11,407 nt of DNA from an uncultured Pseudomonas sp. (lineage in GTDB: Bacteria > Pseudomonadota > Gammaproteobacteria > Pseudomonadales > Pseudomonadaceae): positions 1 to 11,407 of the forward strand of contig CALUCI010000180.1 in NCBI GenBank assembly GCA_943914515.1. Reading direction: 5' to 3'. A model generated the notes under the pieces. The model searched no databases. It saw only the letters and a program-made list of their open reading frames with translations, and had not been told where the DNA came from. Made by a program: the position numbers and the translations under genes. Below are positions 1-6,946 of this stretch, one piece after another. Each line of letters starts with the position of its first letter. The first letter of the stretch is position 1.

Positions 1-667
1 GCTTGACCTCGAACATGGTGTTGCTGGTCCACTGGCTGTTCTGCCAGCTCCACACCTGTCCGGTGAACTCGCGGAAGTTGATTTCCGGGTCGAAGTTGGT
101 GGCGAAGTACTTGCCATGGGAACCGGCATTGACGTCGAGAATGTCGATCGAATCAATGCGGTCGAAATACTGTTGCTTGGCCAGCGCGGCATAGGCGTTG
201 ACCACACCCGGGTCGAAACCGACGCCGAGAATCGCGGTGATGTTCTTCTGCTGGCATTCCTCGAGGTGTTTCCACTCGTAGTTGCCGTACCAGGGCGGCG
301 TTTCGCAGATCTTGCCCGGCTCTTCGTGGATGGCGGTGTCCAGATAGGCCACACCGGTATCGATGCAGGCACGCAGTACCGACATGTTGAGGAAGGCAGA
401 GCCGACGTTGATCACGATCTGCGATTCGGTCTCGCGGATCAGTGCCTTGGTCGCTTCGACATCCAGGGCATTCAGCGCGAAAGCCTTGATGTCGGCGGGC
501 TGTTTGAGGCTGCCCTTGGCCTTGACGCTGTCGATGATGGCCTGGCATTTGGAGATGTTGCGCGACGCGATAGCAATACGACCGAGTTCGTCGTTGTGCT
601 GCGCGCACTTGTGGGCCACCACCTTGGCGACACCTCCTGCACCAATGATAAGAACGTTCTTCTTCAA
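1..667 (-). CDS. Carboxynorspermidine/carboxyspermidine dehydrogenase (saccharopine dehydrogenase family), 3' end cut by window
   Basis: Reductively condenses L-aspartate semialdehyde with a diamine (putrescine or diaminopropane) using NADPH to give carboxyspermidine or carboxynorspermidine, the cytoplasmic substrate of the next-door NspC. About 222 residues are visible, roughly the N-terminal half of a family usually near 410 aa. An N-terminal Rossmann loop GAGGVAKVV starts at residue 9; further on come a SRN segment after the second strand, NVGSAFLN, and GVGFDPGVVNAYA, all typical of the saccharopine dehydrogenase-like fold. I chose a TTG start (665-667): KKNVLIIGAGG follows it directly, and an AAGGAG ribosome-binding site lies 10 bases upstream (678-683). 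It sits 26 bases after the nspC stop, so the two genes are probably co-transcribed. The family call is firm; which diamine is preferred cannot be told. Confidence 0.93.
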   Translation of the reverse strand, partial: MKKNVLIIGAGGVAKVVAHKCAQHNDELGRIAIASRNISKCQAIIDSVKAKGSLKQPADIKAFALNALDVEATKALIRETESQIVINVGSAFLNMSVLRACIDTGVAYLDTAIHEEPGKICETPPWYGNYEWKHLEECQQKNITAILGVGFDPGVVNAYAALAKQQYFDRIDSIDILDVNAGSHGKYFATNFDPEINFREFTGQVWSWQNSQWTSNTMFEVK

Positions 668-677
668 TTCTCTATCT

Positions 678-683
678 CTCCTT
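678..683 (-). promoter_or_regulatory. Ribosome-binding site supporting the TTG start of the dehydrogenase
   Basis: On the minus strand AAGGAG lies 10 bases before the TTG at 667. It lies between the nspC stop and the TTG, and no ATG gives a complete N-terminal nucleotide-binding strand. Confidence 0.7.
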
Positions 684-693
684 ATCTGCCAGC

Positions 694-1791
694 TCAGGAA
701 AGGCTGGACAGGTAGTCTTCGAAACCAAACTCACGAACCAGCTCGACGCTACCGTCAAGTTGTTTCACTACGATGGACGGCATTTTCAGGCCGTTGAACC
801 AGTTTTTCTTGACCATGGTGTAACCCGCGGCGTCGACGAACGACAGCCGATCGCCGATGGCCAGCGGACGATTGAATGGGTACTCGCCGAAGATATCCCC
901 GGCCAGGCAGGATTTGCCGCAGATCATGTAGGTGTGCTCACCCTCGCTCGGCGCCAGCTTGGCGTTGAGGCGGTAGATCAGCAGGTCGAGCATGTGCGCT
1001 TCGATGGAGCTGTCGACCACGGCCAGGTGCTTGCCGTTGTACAGGGTGTCGAGCACGGTGACTTCCAGCGAGGCGCTCTGGGTGATCGCGGCTTCGCCCG
1101 GCTCTAGGTAAACCTGTACGCCGTAGGTTTCGGAGAACGACTTGAGGCGCTCGCAGAAGGCGTCCAGGGCGTAGCCTTCACCGGTGAAGTGGATGCCACC
1201 GCCGAGGCTGACCCATTCGACCTTGTGCAGCAGGTGGCCGAAGCGTTCCTCGATGGTGCCGAGCATCTTGTCGAACAGGTCGAAGTCGCCGTTCTCGCAG
1301 TTGTTGTGGAACATGAAGCCGGAGATCTGCTCGATCACCGCTTCGACCTTGGCCGGATCCCATTCGCCGAGGCGGCTGAACGGACGGGCCGGGTCGGCCA
1401 GCAGGTAGTCGGAGCTGCTCACCTGCGGGTTGACCCGCAGACCGCGGACCTTGCCGGCGGAGGCATCGGCGAAGCGCTGCAACTGGCTGATGGAGTTGAA
1501 GATGATCTTGTCGCAGTTATCGAGCATCTCCTCGATCTCGTCGTCGGCCCAGGCCACGCTGTAGGCATGGGTTTCGCCGGCGAATTTCTGCCGGCCGAGC
1601 TTGAGCTCGTAGAGCGAGGACGAAGTAGTGCCGTCCATGTACTGCTGCATCAGGTCGAAGACCGACCAGGTGGCGAAGCACTTGAGTGCGAGCAGGGCCT
1701 TGGCCCCGGACTTTTCGCGCACATAGGCAATCTTTTCCATATTGCCCAGCAGCTTTTGTTTGTCGATGAGGTAGTACGGTGTCTTGATCAC
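694..1791 (-). CDS. nspC: Carboxynorspermidine decarboxylase NspC
   Basis: PLP enzyme of the alanine racemase/ornithine decarboxylase fold III group. It decarboxylates carboxynorspermidine or carboxyspermidine to norspermidine or spermidine in the cytoplasm. The 365-residue protein shows the PLP lysine in ALLALKCF (K37), the barrel motif FHNNCENG (161-168), the glycine-rich phosphate loop LGGGIHF (196-202), EPGE (230-233), and the dimer-interface pair C295/D299 in KSCLAGD. Y324 in AAGYTMV is the usual conserved tyrosine near PLP. I placed the start at a GTG (1789-1791), giving (M)IKTPYYLID as in NspC relatives, with GGAG seven bases upstream (1799-1802). An upstream in-frame TTG at 1896 would add 35 residues unlike the family. 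The dehydrogenase follows 26 bases downstream. A seven-base T run (minus strand) lies about 25 bases before the start. Confidence 0.95.
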   Translation of the reverse strand: MIKTPYYLIDKQKLLGNMEKIAYVREKSGAKALLALKCFATWSVFDLMQQYMDGTTSSSLYELKLGRQKFAGETHAYSVAWADDEIEEMLDNCDKIIFNSISQLQRFADASAGKVRGLRVNPQVSSSDYLLADPARPFSRLGEWDPAKVEAVIEQISGFMFHNNCENGDFDLFDKMLGTIEERFGHLLHKVEWVSLGGGIHFTGEGYALDAFCERLKSFSETYGVQVYLEPGEAAITQSASLEVTVLDTLYNGKHLAVVDSSIEAHMLDLLIYRLNAKLAPSEGEHTYMICGKSCLAGDIFGEYPFNRPLAIGDRLSFVDAAGYTMVKKNWFNGLKMPSIVVKQLDGSVELVREFGFEDYLSSLS

Positions 1792-2009
1792 TTCGAGGCT
1801 CCGGGCAGGCCAGCCAAAAAAAGATCCGCATTGTGCCCGTAGTCGATACATATCGAAAGGGCGAAACGCGCAATTGCCTGAGTCAATGACCCACAAGGGG
1901 GCATTGATGGCATATGGCTGGCTAACGTGTTGCCGAATGTTACGTCAGAAGGCCGACAGAACTGTGACAACGAGACGGGCGGGGCGACGGGACGCGGCGG
2001 GCGGCAGAC

Positions 2010-2037
2010 GCGACGGCCTGGCACGGCAGGCCGTCGC
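2010..2037 (-). terminator. Perfect 11-bp stem-loop after the TonB-dependent receptor gene
   Basis: GCGACGGCCTG at 2010-2020 pairs perfectly with CAGGCCGTCGC at 2027-2037 around a six-base loop, starting 19 bases past the receptor stop codon. Position and strength fit a transcription end for the oxidase-RidA-receptor unit. There is no T tract after the stem in the minus direction, so it is either a weak intrinsic terminator or an mRNA 3' end-stabilising hairpin. Confidence 0.5.
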
Positions 2038-2056
2038 AAAACGGGTTGCGCTTCAC

Positions 2057-4507
2057 TCAGAAGTCATAGGTCAGGCGGGTGTAGTAGTAGCCACCGGTGA
2101 AGCCGAACGGCGAGTAGGTGCCGTAGCTCTTGACCATGGTCTTGTTGGACGGCGACTGGCGCTCCGGATACACGTCGAACAGGTTCTTCGCACCCAGTGC
2201 CAGGTTCAGGCTCTTGGTCAACTGGTAGCCGACATCCAGGTCGGTGATCCAGCGTGCCTCGTAGACCCGGTCGTAGGAACGGTCGTTGGCGTCGTTGACC
2301 TCGCGGTAGGAACCGTAGCGGGTCAGCCCGAGGTTGACGTTGAAGCGGTCCAGCCGCCAGTTGCCGCCCAGGATCAGCTTGGTCTTGGGCTGCACGCCGG
2401 TGATCAGGTTGCGTGCCTCGCGGTCCATCAGGTCGTACTGGCGGCCAAGAATGCTCACGCTTTCCTTGTAGTCGAGGATCTCCGTTTCGTTCCAGTTGAA
2501 CGCCGCCGTCCACTTCACGCTGCCGAATTCGCCGAGGTCCTGGTCGTAGTTGCCGACCAGATCGAGACCCTTGGTGCGGGTGTTGGCGCCGTTGGTGAAG
2601 TACTGTCCGCCAGAGGTCGAGGTGATGCCGTTGGCGACCAGGGTCTGGGTCACTTCGTTGCCAAGCAGGGTGCCGGTCAGGGTGATGCGGTCACGCACGT
2701 TGATCAGGTAGGCGTCGGCGGTGAACGACAAGCGGTCGGTGGGCTGGAAGGTCAGACCGAGACTGTAGTTGGCCGACTTTTCCGGTTTCAGCGCTTCGGC
2801 GCCGAGTGCCTGGGCAGCCGCCGAATCCACCGGCAACACGCCGAAGTTGATCGACTGATACACCCCGTTGACCACGCCGAAGGTGGTGGAGCGGGCACTG
2901 AACAGGCTGTTGGCCAGCGAAGGTGCGCGGAAACCGTTGCTCACCGTCGCGCGCAAGGCCAGTTGCGGGGTGAACTCGTAGCGGGTACTGAGCTTGCCGC
3001 TGCGGGTGGCGCCGATACCCTGGTCGTAATGCTCATAGCGCAGCGCGGTGCCGACGTACCACTGCGGCAACGGGTTGAAGCCGACGTCGATGTAGCTGGC
3101 GGCGCTGTTGCGGTGGGTGCTGCCAGCCTCCGCCGGCGAAATGCCGTTGGTCACCTGTGCCCCCGACGAGGCGCAGTTGCCCGGCGATACGCAGTAGCCG
3201 CCGTTGGCCCAGCTGGCCCAGTCGCCGTCTTCCACCTCGTAGCCGTCACGGCGCTGCTCCAGGCCCCAGGACAGGTCCAGCGGTTTTTCCAGGCCGACAT
3301 CGAAGCCGCGGTGCAGGTCGAGGTTGCTGGTCAGTTGCGTGGAGATCCAGGTGCCGGACTTGAAGTGGTTCGGCGTGGCTTCGCCCAGCGACGGGTTCTG
3401 GTTGTTCCAGGTGCCCATTTCGGCGGCGTTGCGGCCGAAGGTGCTGGACAGGTCCCAGTCCCACTCGCCGACCAGGCCCTTGGCGCCAAAGGCCGCCTGG
3501 AAGTCGTGCTCTTCGATGTACCAGGTCGGTGTGTAGCCGGCCGGGCGGCCGTTGGGGCCGGTGGTGATGGTGTTGACGATGGTCGGCAGACGGAAGTTCT
3601 GGCCTTGTTCGGCCTTGCGGTATGACCAGGTGCTGAACGAGTACAGGTTGAGGTCGTCGTTGACCGGCAGTTCGGCGTTGTAGCCCAGGGTCAGCAGGTT
3701 GATCTTCGGCGTGCCGTAGCCGCCGTAGGTGACCTTGCCAGCCTTTTCATGGGCTTCGGCGACGCTGTAGCCGTTGGCGCTGGCCTTGTTGTCGTCGTTC
3801 TGGCTGCGCGCATCCAGCGCCAGTTGCACGACACCGTCGTTGCCGATCTCGAAGCCTTTGTTGAGGCTCTGCTGCACGGTCTGCTTCTTGCCGTCGTAGC
3901 CCTGGCCGGCGTTGGTCACGGCAGTGCCGCTGGTGTCAGCCTTGAGGATCACGTTGATCACCCCGGCGATGGCATCGGAACCGTACTGCGCGGCGGCGCC
4001 GTCGCGCAGCACCTCGACATGGTCGATGGCACTGATGGGAATCAAGTCGAGGTCGGCAGGTGCGGCGCCGGCGTTGATCCCGCTGATGTTCAGGGTGGCA
4101 CTGGTGTGGCGGCGCTTGCCGTTGACCAGCACCAGCACCTGCGCCGCGTTGAGGCCGCGCAGGTTCGGTGCGCGGGCCATGCCGCTGGCGTCCCAGCCGG
4201 TTTTCTCCGGCAGGGTGAAGGACGCCACGCTGGCGCTCAGCGCTTCCATCAGGCCGGGCTTGCCGGTGTCCTGCAGTTGCTTGGCGCTGATCACATCGAT
4301 GGGCGCGGGGCTGGTGGTCACGGTGCGTTTTTCGCTGCCGCGGCTACCGGTGACGATCACGGTTTCCAGGCGCGAGCCGGTAGTGGCGGACTCGCCCGTC
4401 TGCTCGGCGTGGAGCGCGGGAATGTTCAGGCTGGCCAGCAGAGCCGCGCCCAACAGCGGGGTGCGCGCGCTCGCCGCCGGCCGACGGGAAAAAAGTGCAG
4501 TATTCAA
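2057..4507 (-). CDS. TonB-dependent outer-membrane receptor
   Basis: Outer-membrane beta-barrel transporter energised by TonB-ExbB-ExbD; ligand unknown. It has 816 residues. A Sec signal peptide ends at ALHA|EQ (about residue 34), followed by a TonB box-like ETVIVTG (48-54) and a plug domain with NLRGLNAAQVLVLVNGKRRH (115-134) and VEVLRDGAAAQYGSDAIAGV (164-183). A 22-strand-type barrel follows, ending in a terminal phenylalanine (TRLTYDF), the BAM recognition signal. There is no extra N-terminal signalling domain, so no link to a sigma/anti-sigma pair is expected. Two cysteines (C439, C445) in a short barrel segment could form a loop disulfide. The start is TTG (4505-4507) with AGGA eight bases upstream; an in-frame TAA lies just upstream, and the nearby ATG is out of frame. 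It is third in a block with an exported oxidase and an exported RidA protein, which argues for an organic ligand related to the oxidase substrate as much as for a siderophore. Confidence 0.93.
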   Translation of the reverse strand: MNTALFSRRPAASARTPLLGAALLASLNIPALHAEQTGESATTGSRLETVIVTGSRGSEKRTVTTSPAPIDVISAKQLQDTGKPGLMEALSASVASFTLPEKTGWDASGMARAPNLRGLNAAQVLVLVNGKRRHTSATLNISGINAGAAPADLDLIPISAIDHVEVLRDGAAAQYGSDAIAGVINVILKADTSGTAVTNAGQGYDGKKQTVQQSLNKGFEIGNDGVVQLALDARSQNDDNKASANGYSVAEAHEKAGKVTYGGYGTPKINLLTLGYNAELPVNDDLNLYSFSTWSYRKAEQGQNFRLPTIVNTITTGPNGRPAGYTPTWYIEEHDFQAAFGAKGLVGEWDWDLSSTFGRNAAEMGTWNNQNPSLGEATPNHFKSGTWISTQLTSNLDLHRGFDVGLEKPLDLSWGLEQRRDGYEVEDGDWASWANGGYCVSPGNCASSGAQVTNGISPAEAGSTHRNSAASYIDVGFNPLPQWYVGTALRYEHYDQGIGATRSGKLSTRYEFTPQLALRATVSNGFRAPSLANSLFSARSTTFGVVNGVYQSINFGVLPVDSAAAQALGAEALKPEKSANYSLGLTFQPTDRLSFTADAYLINVRDRITLTGTLLGNEVTQTLVANGITSTSGGQYFTNGANTRTKGLDLVGNYDQDLGEFGSVKWTAAFNWNETEILDYKESVSILGRQYDLMDREARNLITGVQPKTKLILGGNWRLDRFNVNLGLTRYGSYREVNDANDRSYDRVYEARWITDLDVGYQLTKSLNLALGAKNLFDVYPERQSPSNKTMVKSYGTYSPFGFTGGYYYTRLTYDF

Positions 4508-4515
4508 GACATGTT

Positions 4516-4519
4516 TCCT
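4516..4519 (-). promoter_or_regulatory. Ribosome-binding site deciding the TTG start of the receptor
   Basis: AGGA on the minus strand is eight bases before the TTG at 4507. The ATG between them reads into an immediate TGA, and a TAA in the receptor frame lies just upstream, so TTG is the only start that keeps the full signal peptide. Confidence 0.65.
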
Positions 4520-4547
4520 GTTCTGTTGTTATTCCGGGCGAGCCGGT

Positions 4548-5048
4548 TCAAGGCGCCTTGGCAGCAATGGCTTCGATTTCCACGAGCGCCCCGGGCAATG
4601 GCAGCGCGACCACTTGCAGCGCGGTGCGGCTTGGCTTGTTCGGCTGTTCGGCGGTGGCGAAGAAACGCGTGTAGGCGGCTTGCAGGCCGGCGAAGTCGAG
4701 CACCCCGCCCTTGTCCGGGTCGCCTACCAGGAACACCCGCAACTGCACGATGTCGCCCAGGTCCAGCCCCTGGCTCTGCAGGGCGGTGCGCAGTTTGTTG
4801 AGCACCGACAGGGTCTGGGTTTCGGTGTTGCCGTAGGCCTTGATGCTGCCCGCCGGCGCCTTCGGATCGGCGACGTCGGGCAGGGTGCCGCTGACGAAGG
4901 TCAGTTGTGCCGAGGCCGGCACGGTGACCAGTTGCGAGATGGGGAAGTTCGAGCCCGGCGGGCTGACGCGCTGGATGCTGTCGGCATGGGCGGCGTTCAG
5001 GGTCAGGCTCATCAGTGCTCCGAGGGTGAAGGCAGTGGCTTTTTTCAT
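4548..5048 (-). CDS. Exported RidA-family (YjgF/YER057c/UK114) imine/enamine deaminase
   Basis: RidA proteins hydrolyse reactive imines and enamines, such as those made by amino-acid-oxidising or PLP enzymes, to keto acids and ammonia. This one has 166 residues, longer than cytoplasmic RidA (about 128), because it carries a Sec signal peptide with KK at the start, a hydrophobic stretch and a cleavage site at AAHA|DS (residue 22). It therefore should act in the periplasm. The catalytic arginine is present in KPSRTALQVVALP (R141, matching E. coli R105), and the acidic residue in LVEIEAIA (E157, matching E120) is kept; TFVSGTLP matches the usual SGQIP-like turn. AGGA lies eight bases before the ATG. 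It begins 26 bases after the oxidase stop and ends 40 bases before the receptor start, so all three are probably one transcript. The arginine suggests a working deaminase rather than a degenerate Rid paralogue. Confidence 0.92.
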   Translation of the reverse strand: MKKATAFTLGALMSLTLNAAHADSIQRVSPPGSNFPISQLVTVPASAQLTFVSGTLPDVADPKAPAGSIKAYGNTETQTLSVLNKLRTALQSQGLDLGDIVQLRVFLVGDPDKGGVLDFAGLQAAYTRFFATAEQPNKPSRTALQVVALPLPGALVEIEAIAAKAP

Positions 5049-5074
5049 CGGGACGATCCTTGTCGGTCTGTCGT

Positions 5075-6652
5075 TCAGGCGGCGGCGACGCCAGGGTTGG
5101 TCTGGCCGGCGTGCTGGGCGATCAGGCCGACCACCCGGCGTGCGGATTCGGCGGCGCTGTTCTGCCAGATGCCGACACCGCCATGGGCGAGGGCGTCGCT
5201 GGCCAGCCAGGTGCGGCCTTGCGGCTGGTTGAGGATGTCGTAGGCCGGTTGCGCGACTTCGTCGTGGAGAATCCACGGGCTTTCGCTGAACGGGATCTTC
5301 GACCAGTTGACCGCCACCGGACGGGCGAGCTTGTGCGAATGGCCAGGGTGCAGCGACTCCACTGCCGCGCGTGAGGAGTCGAACTGCGCCTGCCAGGATT
5401 TGCCGGCGAAGCCTTCGGCGACATCGCCGTTGTTGTAAGTGCCCACCAACACACCCTGGGCGCTGTTCAGGCGATCGCTCGGGTACCACAGCGTGCGTGC
5501 TTCGTGGTTGATGTAGGAGAGCCCGCCGTAGATCTGGAAGTCGGTTTCCCAGAACCGTGGCGACTGCCAGGCGACCTTGTTGGCCTTGTCGCCCTTGGCG
5601 TAGCCCAGCGCATCCTTGAAGGCCGGGGTGAAGTTGCTGTCGAGCTTGCTCAGCAGCGGCAGGGGCAGGGCGACCACGGCGTAATCGGCGTCCTCGGTGT
5701 GCTGGCGGCCCGTCGTGCGGTCCCGCCAGACGACCCGGCTGCCTTTCTCCGAGGTCTGGATCGACTGCACTTCGGCGTTGAGCTGCACGGCATCCTTGAC
5801 CTGGCGATAGAACGCCTTGGGAATCTGGTCCATGCCGCCGACCGGCTGGAACATGGTCGAGGAAAACTCCGGAATCTCATCGAACACCAGCGGCAGCAAC
5901 AGGTTGCTGTCGAGCAGGCGGTTCAGTTCCACTGGTGTGCGTTGCACCGGGGTCTGGTCGCCGGCGCCGGCAAAGCGGCTGTAGCCCGAACGCACCGAGC
6001 CGCGGTATTGCTGCTGGTCGTTGAGGTCGCCGTAGACCTTGAGGAAATCCAGCAGCGCCTTGCGCTCGCCGGCATTCAGTTCCTGATCGAGGCTGTTGCG
6101 CTGGACGCTGCGCGCCAGCAGCTCGCTGAGGTGCCCACGGGTATCGTTGACGGCCTGGCGCAGCAGCAGCGGCGGCTTGCTCAGGTCTGGCTGGGCCAGG
6201 GCATTGCGGCTGCTGTTGACCAGCACTTCCAGCTCCACGCCCAGCTCGCGGCAGTAGCCGAGGATGGTCAGGTGATGGCTCGGCAGGCGTGCGGCGCCGG
6301 CGTTGAAGAACAGGCCGTTGTCGAACTCCACGGTCTGTTTGCTGCCGTCGTTGTGTTCGAGGCGGTCGCCGTTGCGCAGGGTCCAGACCCGGCCGCCAAT
6401 ACGGTCGCGGGCTTCGAGGACTTTCACCTCGAAACCGGCCTTGCGCAGTTCATAGGCCGAAACCAGGCCGCTGATACCGCCGCCGACGATCAGCACGCGC
6501 TTGCCGTTGCCGGCGCGGCTGGCCAGCTTGAGCGGTTCGAAAGTTGCCGCCTGCGCGCTTGGCAGGCCGAGGGCGGACAGGCCGCCAAGTGCCGCCGAGT
6601 AGCCTCCAATGGCGGCCAGGCGGGAAATCAGATCTCTACGGGTGAGCCCCAT
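5075..6652 (-). CDS. Tat-exported flavin oxidase, L-amino-acid oxidase / flavin monoamine oxidase family
   Basis: FAD enzyme expected to oxidise an amino acid or amine to an imine with release of H2O2. It has 525 residues. The N terminus TRRDLISRLAAIGG is a twin-arginine signal (RR at 5-6) with cleavage near SAQA|A (residue 35), so it is exported folded with FAD. A Rossmann motif VGGGISG (56-62), ribose-binding E80 and GGRVW (86-90) define the FAD site. NAGAARLP (117-124) carries an arginine (R122) where L-amino-acid oxidases and tryptophan 2-monooxygenase bind the substrate carboxylate, favouring an amino acid over a plain amine. The C-terminal flavin motif is unusual: WLASDALAHGGVGIW instead of the common FAGE-x-GGW form. 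I chose the ATG at 6652 because GGAG is nine bases upstream (6662-6665) and the Tat motif follows; an ATG at 6667 has a poor ribosome site. Substrate is unproven. Confidence 0.9.
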   Translation of the reverse strand: MGLTRRDLISRLAAIGGYSAALGGLSALGLPSAQAATFEPLKLASRAGNGKRVLIVGGGISGLVSAYELRKAGFEVKVLEARDRIGGRVWTLRNGDRLEHNDGSKQTVEFDNGLFFNAGAARLPSHHLTILGYCRELGVELEVLVNSSRNALAQPDLSKPPLLLRQAVNDTRGHLSELLARSVQRNSLDQELNAGERKALLDFLKVYGDLNDQQQYRGSVRSGYSRFAGAGDQTPVQRTPVELNRLLDSNLLLPLVFDEIPEFSSTMFQPVGGMDQIPKAFYRQVKDAVQLNAEVQSIQTSEKGSRVVWRDRTTGRQHTEDADYAVVALPLPLLSKLDSNFTPAFKDALGYAKGDKANKVAWQSPRFWETDFQIYGGLSYINHEARTLWYPSDRLNSAQGVLVGTYNNGDVAEGFAGKSWQAQFDSSRAAVESLHPGHSHKLARPVAVNWSKIPFSESPWILHDEVAQPAYDILNQPQGRTWLASDALAHGGVGIWQNSAAESARRVVGLIAQHAGQTNPGVAAA

Positions 6653-6855
6653 ATCGCATATCTCCATGAGGTTGCCGGAGGTGCGCTGCGGGAATCGGCT
6701 GGCAGCACGGCCTGACAGGCAACCGCGAGGTTGGGATGTCGGCGTTCTGCGCACAGCCAGGGCGTGGCCGCATAAAGCGGAATGAGCGGGGAGGACGAGC
6801 CCGCTGGCGGTGGCAGAATTCCATTTGCCTCCACCAGTCGGGGGTCGGTAAAGCG

Positions 6856-6884
6856 AACATAAGCGTCTGAATGGCGCTTGTGAA
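6856..6884 (-). promoter_or_regulatory. Candidate sigma70 promoter for the oxidase-RidA-receptor block
   Basis: Minus strand: TTCACA (6879-6884) and TATGTT (6856-6861) separated by exactly 17 bases. The first has one mismatch and the second two mismatches to consensus. It would give a leader of about 195 bases before the oxidase start. Seen by eye only. Confidence 0.4.
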
Positions 6885-6895
6885 AGGCTTTTTGG

Positions 6896-6915
6896 TTCTA
6901 AGTTAATTATCAGAA
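6896..6915. promoter_or_regulatory. Candidate LysR-type regulator binding site
   Basis: An AT-rich imperfect dyad with TTCT and AGAA arms (TTCT-N12-AGAA) lies about 12 bases upstream of the candidate -35 box, centred near -57. That is where LysR-type activators normally bind. The match is loose. Confidence 0.3.
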
Positions 6916-6926
6916 ATTGGAATAAA

Positions 6927-6943
6927 CATCTTTGCTTAAGATG
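6927..6943 (-). terminator. Weak hairpin terminator just after the LysR gene
   Basis: Minus strand: CATCTT, a five-base loop AAGCA, AAGATG, then TTTATT, starting three bases past the LysR stop. The 6-bp stem is AT-rich, so read-through into the oxidase block is possible. Confidence 0.35.
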
Positions 6944-6946
6944 CGA

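Noticed and set aside
1784..3625. 613-codon plus-strand open frame
   Set aside because: Antisense to the receptor and nspC; its protein is a low-complexity Val/Ala/Gly/Gln-rich shadow typical of GC-rich DNA, with no domain.
3749..5243. Long plus-strand frames opposite the receptor and RidA genes
   Set aside because: Shadow frames of well-supported minus-strand genes; no motif or ribosome site.
5049..5489. N-terminal extension of the RidA frame to 5489
   Set aside because: It overlaps the oxidase coding region; the ATG at 5048 has a ribosome site and begins a signal peptide.
5504..6715. 403-codon plus-strand frame opposite the oxidase
   Set aside because: Composition-driven antisense frame; the minus-strand oxidase has full family motifs.
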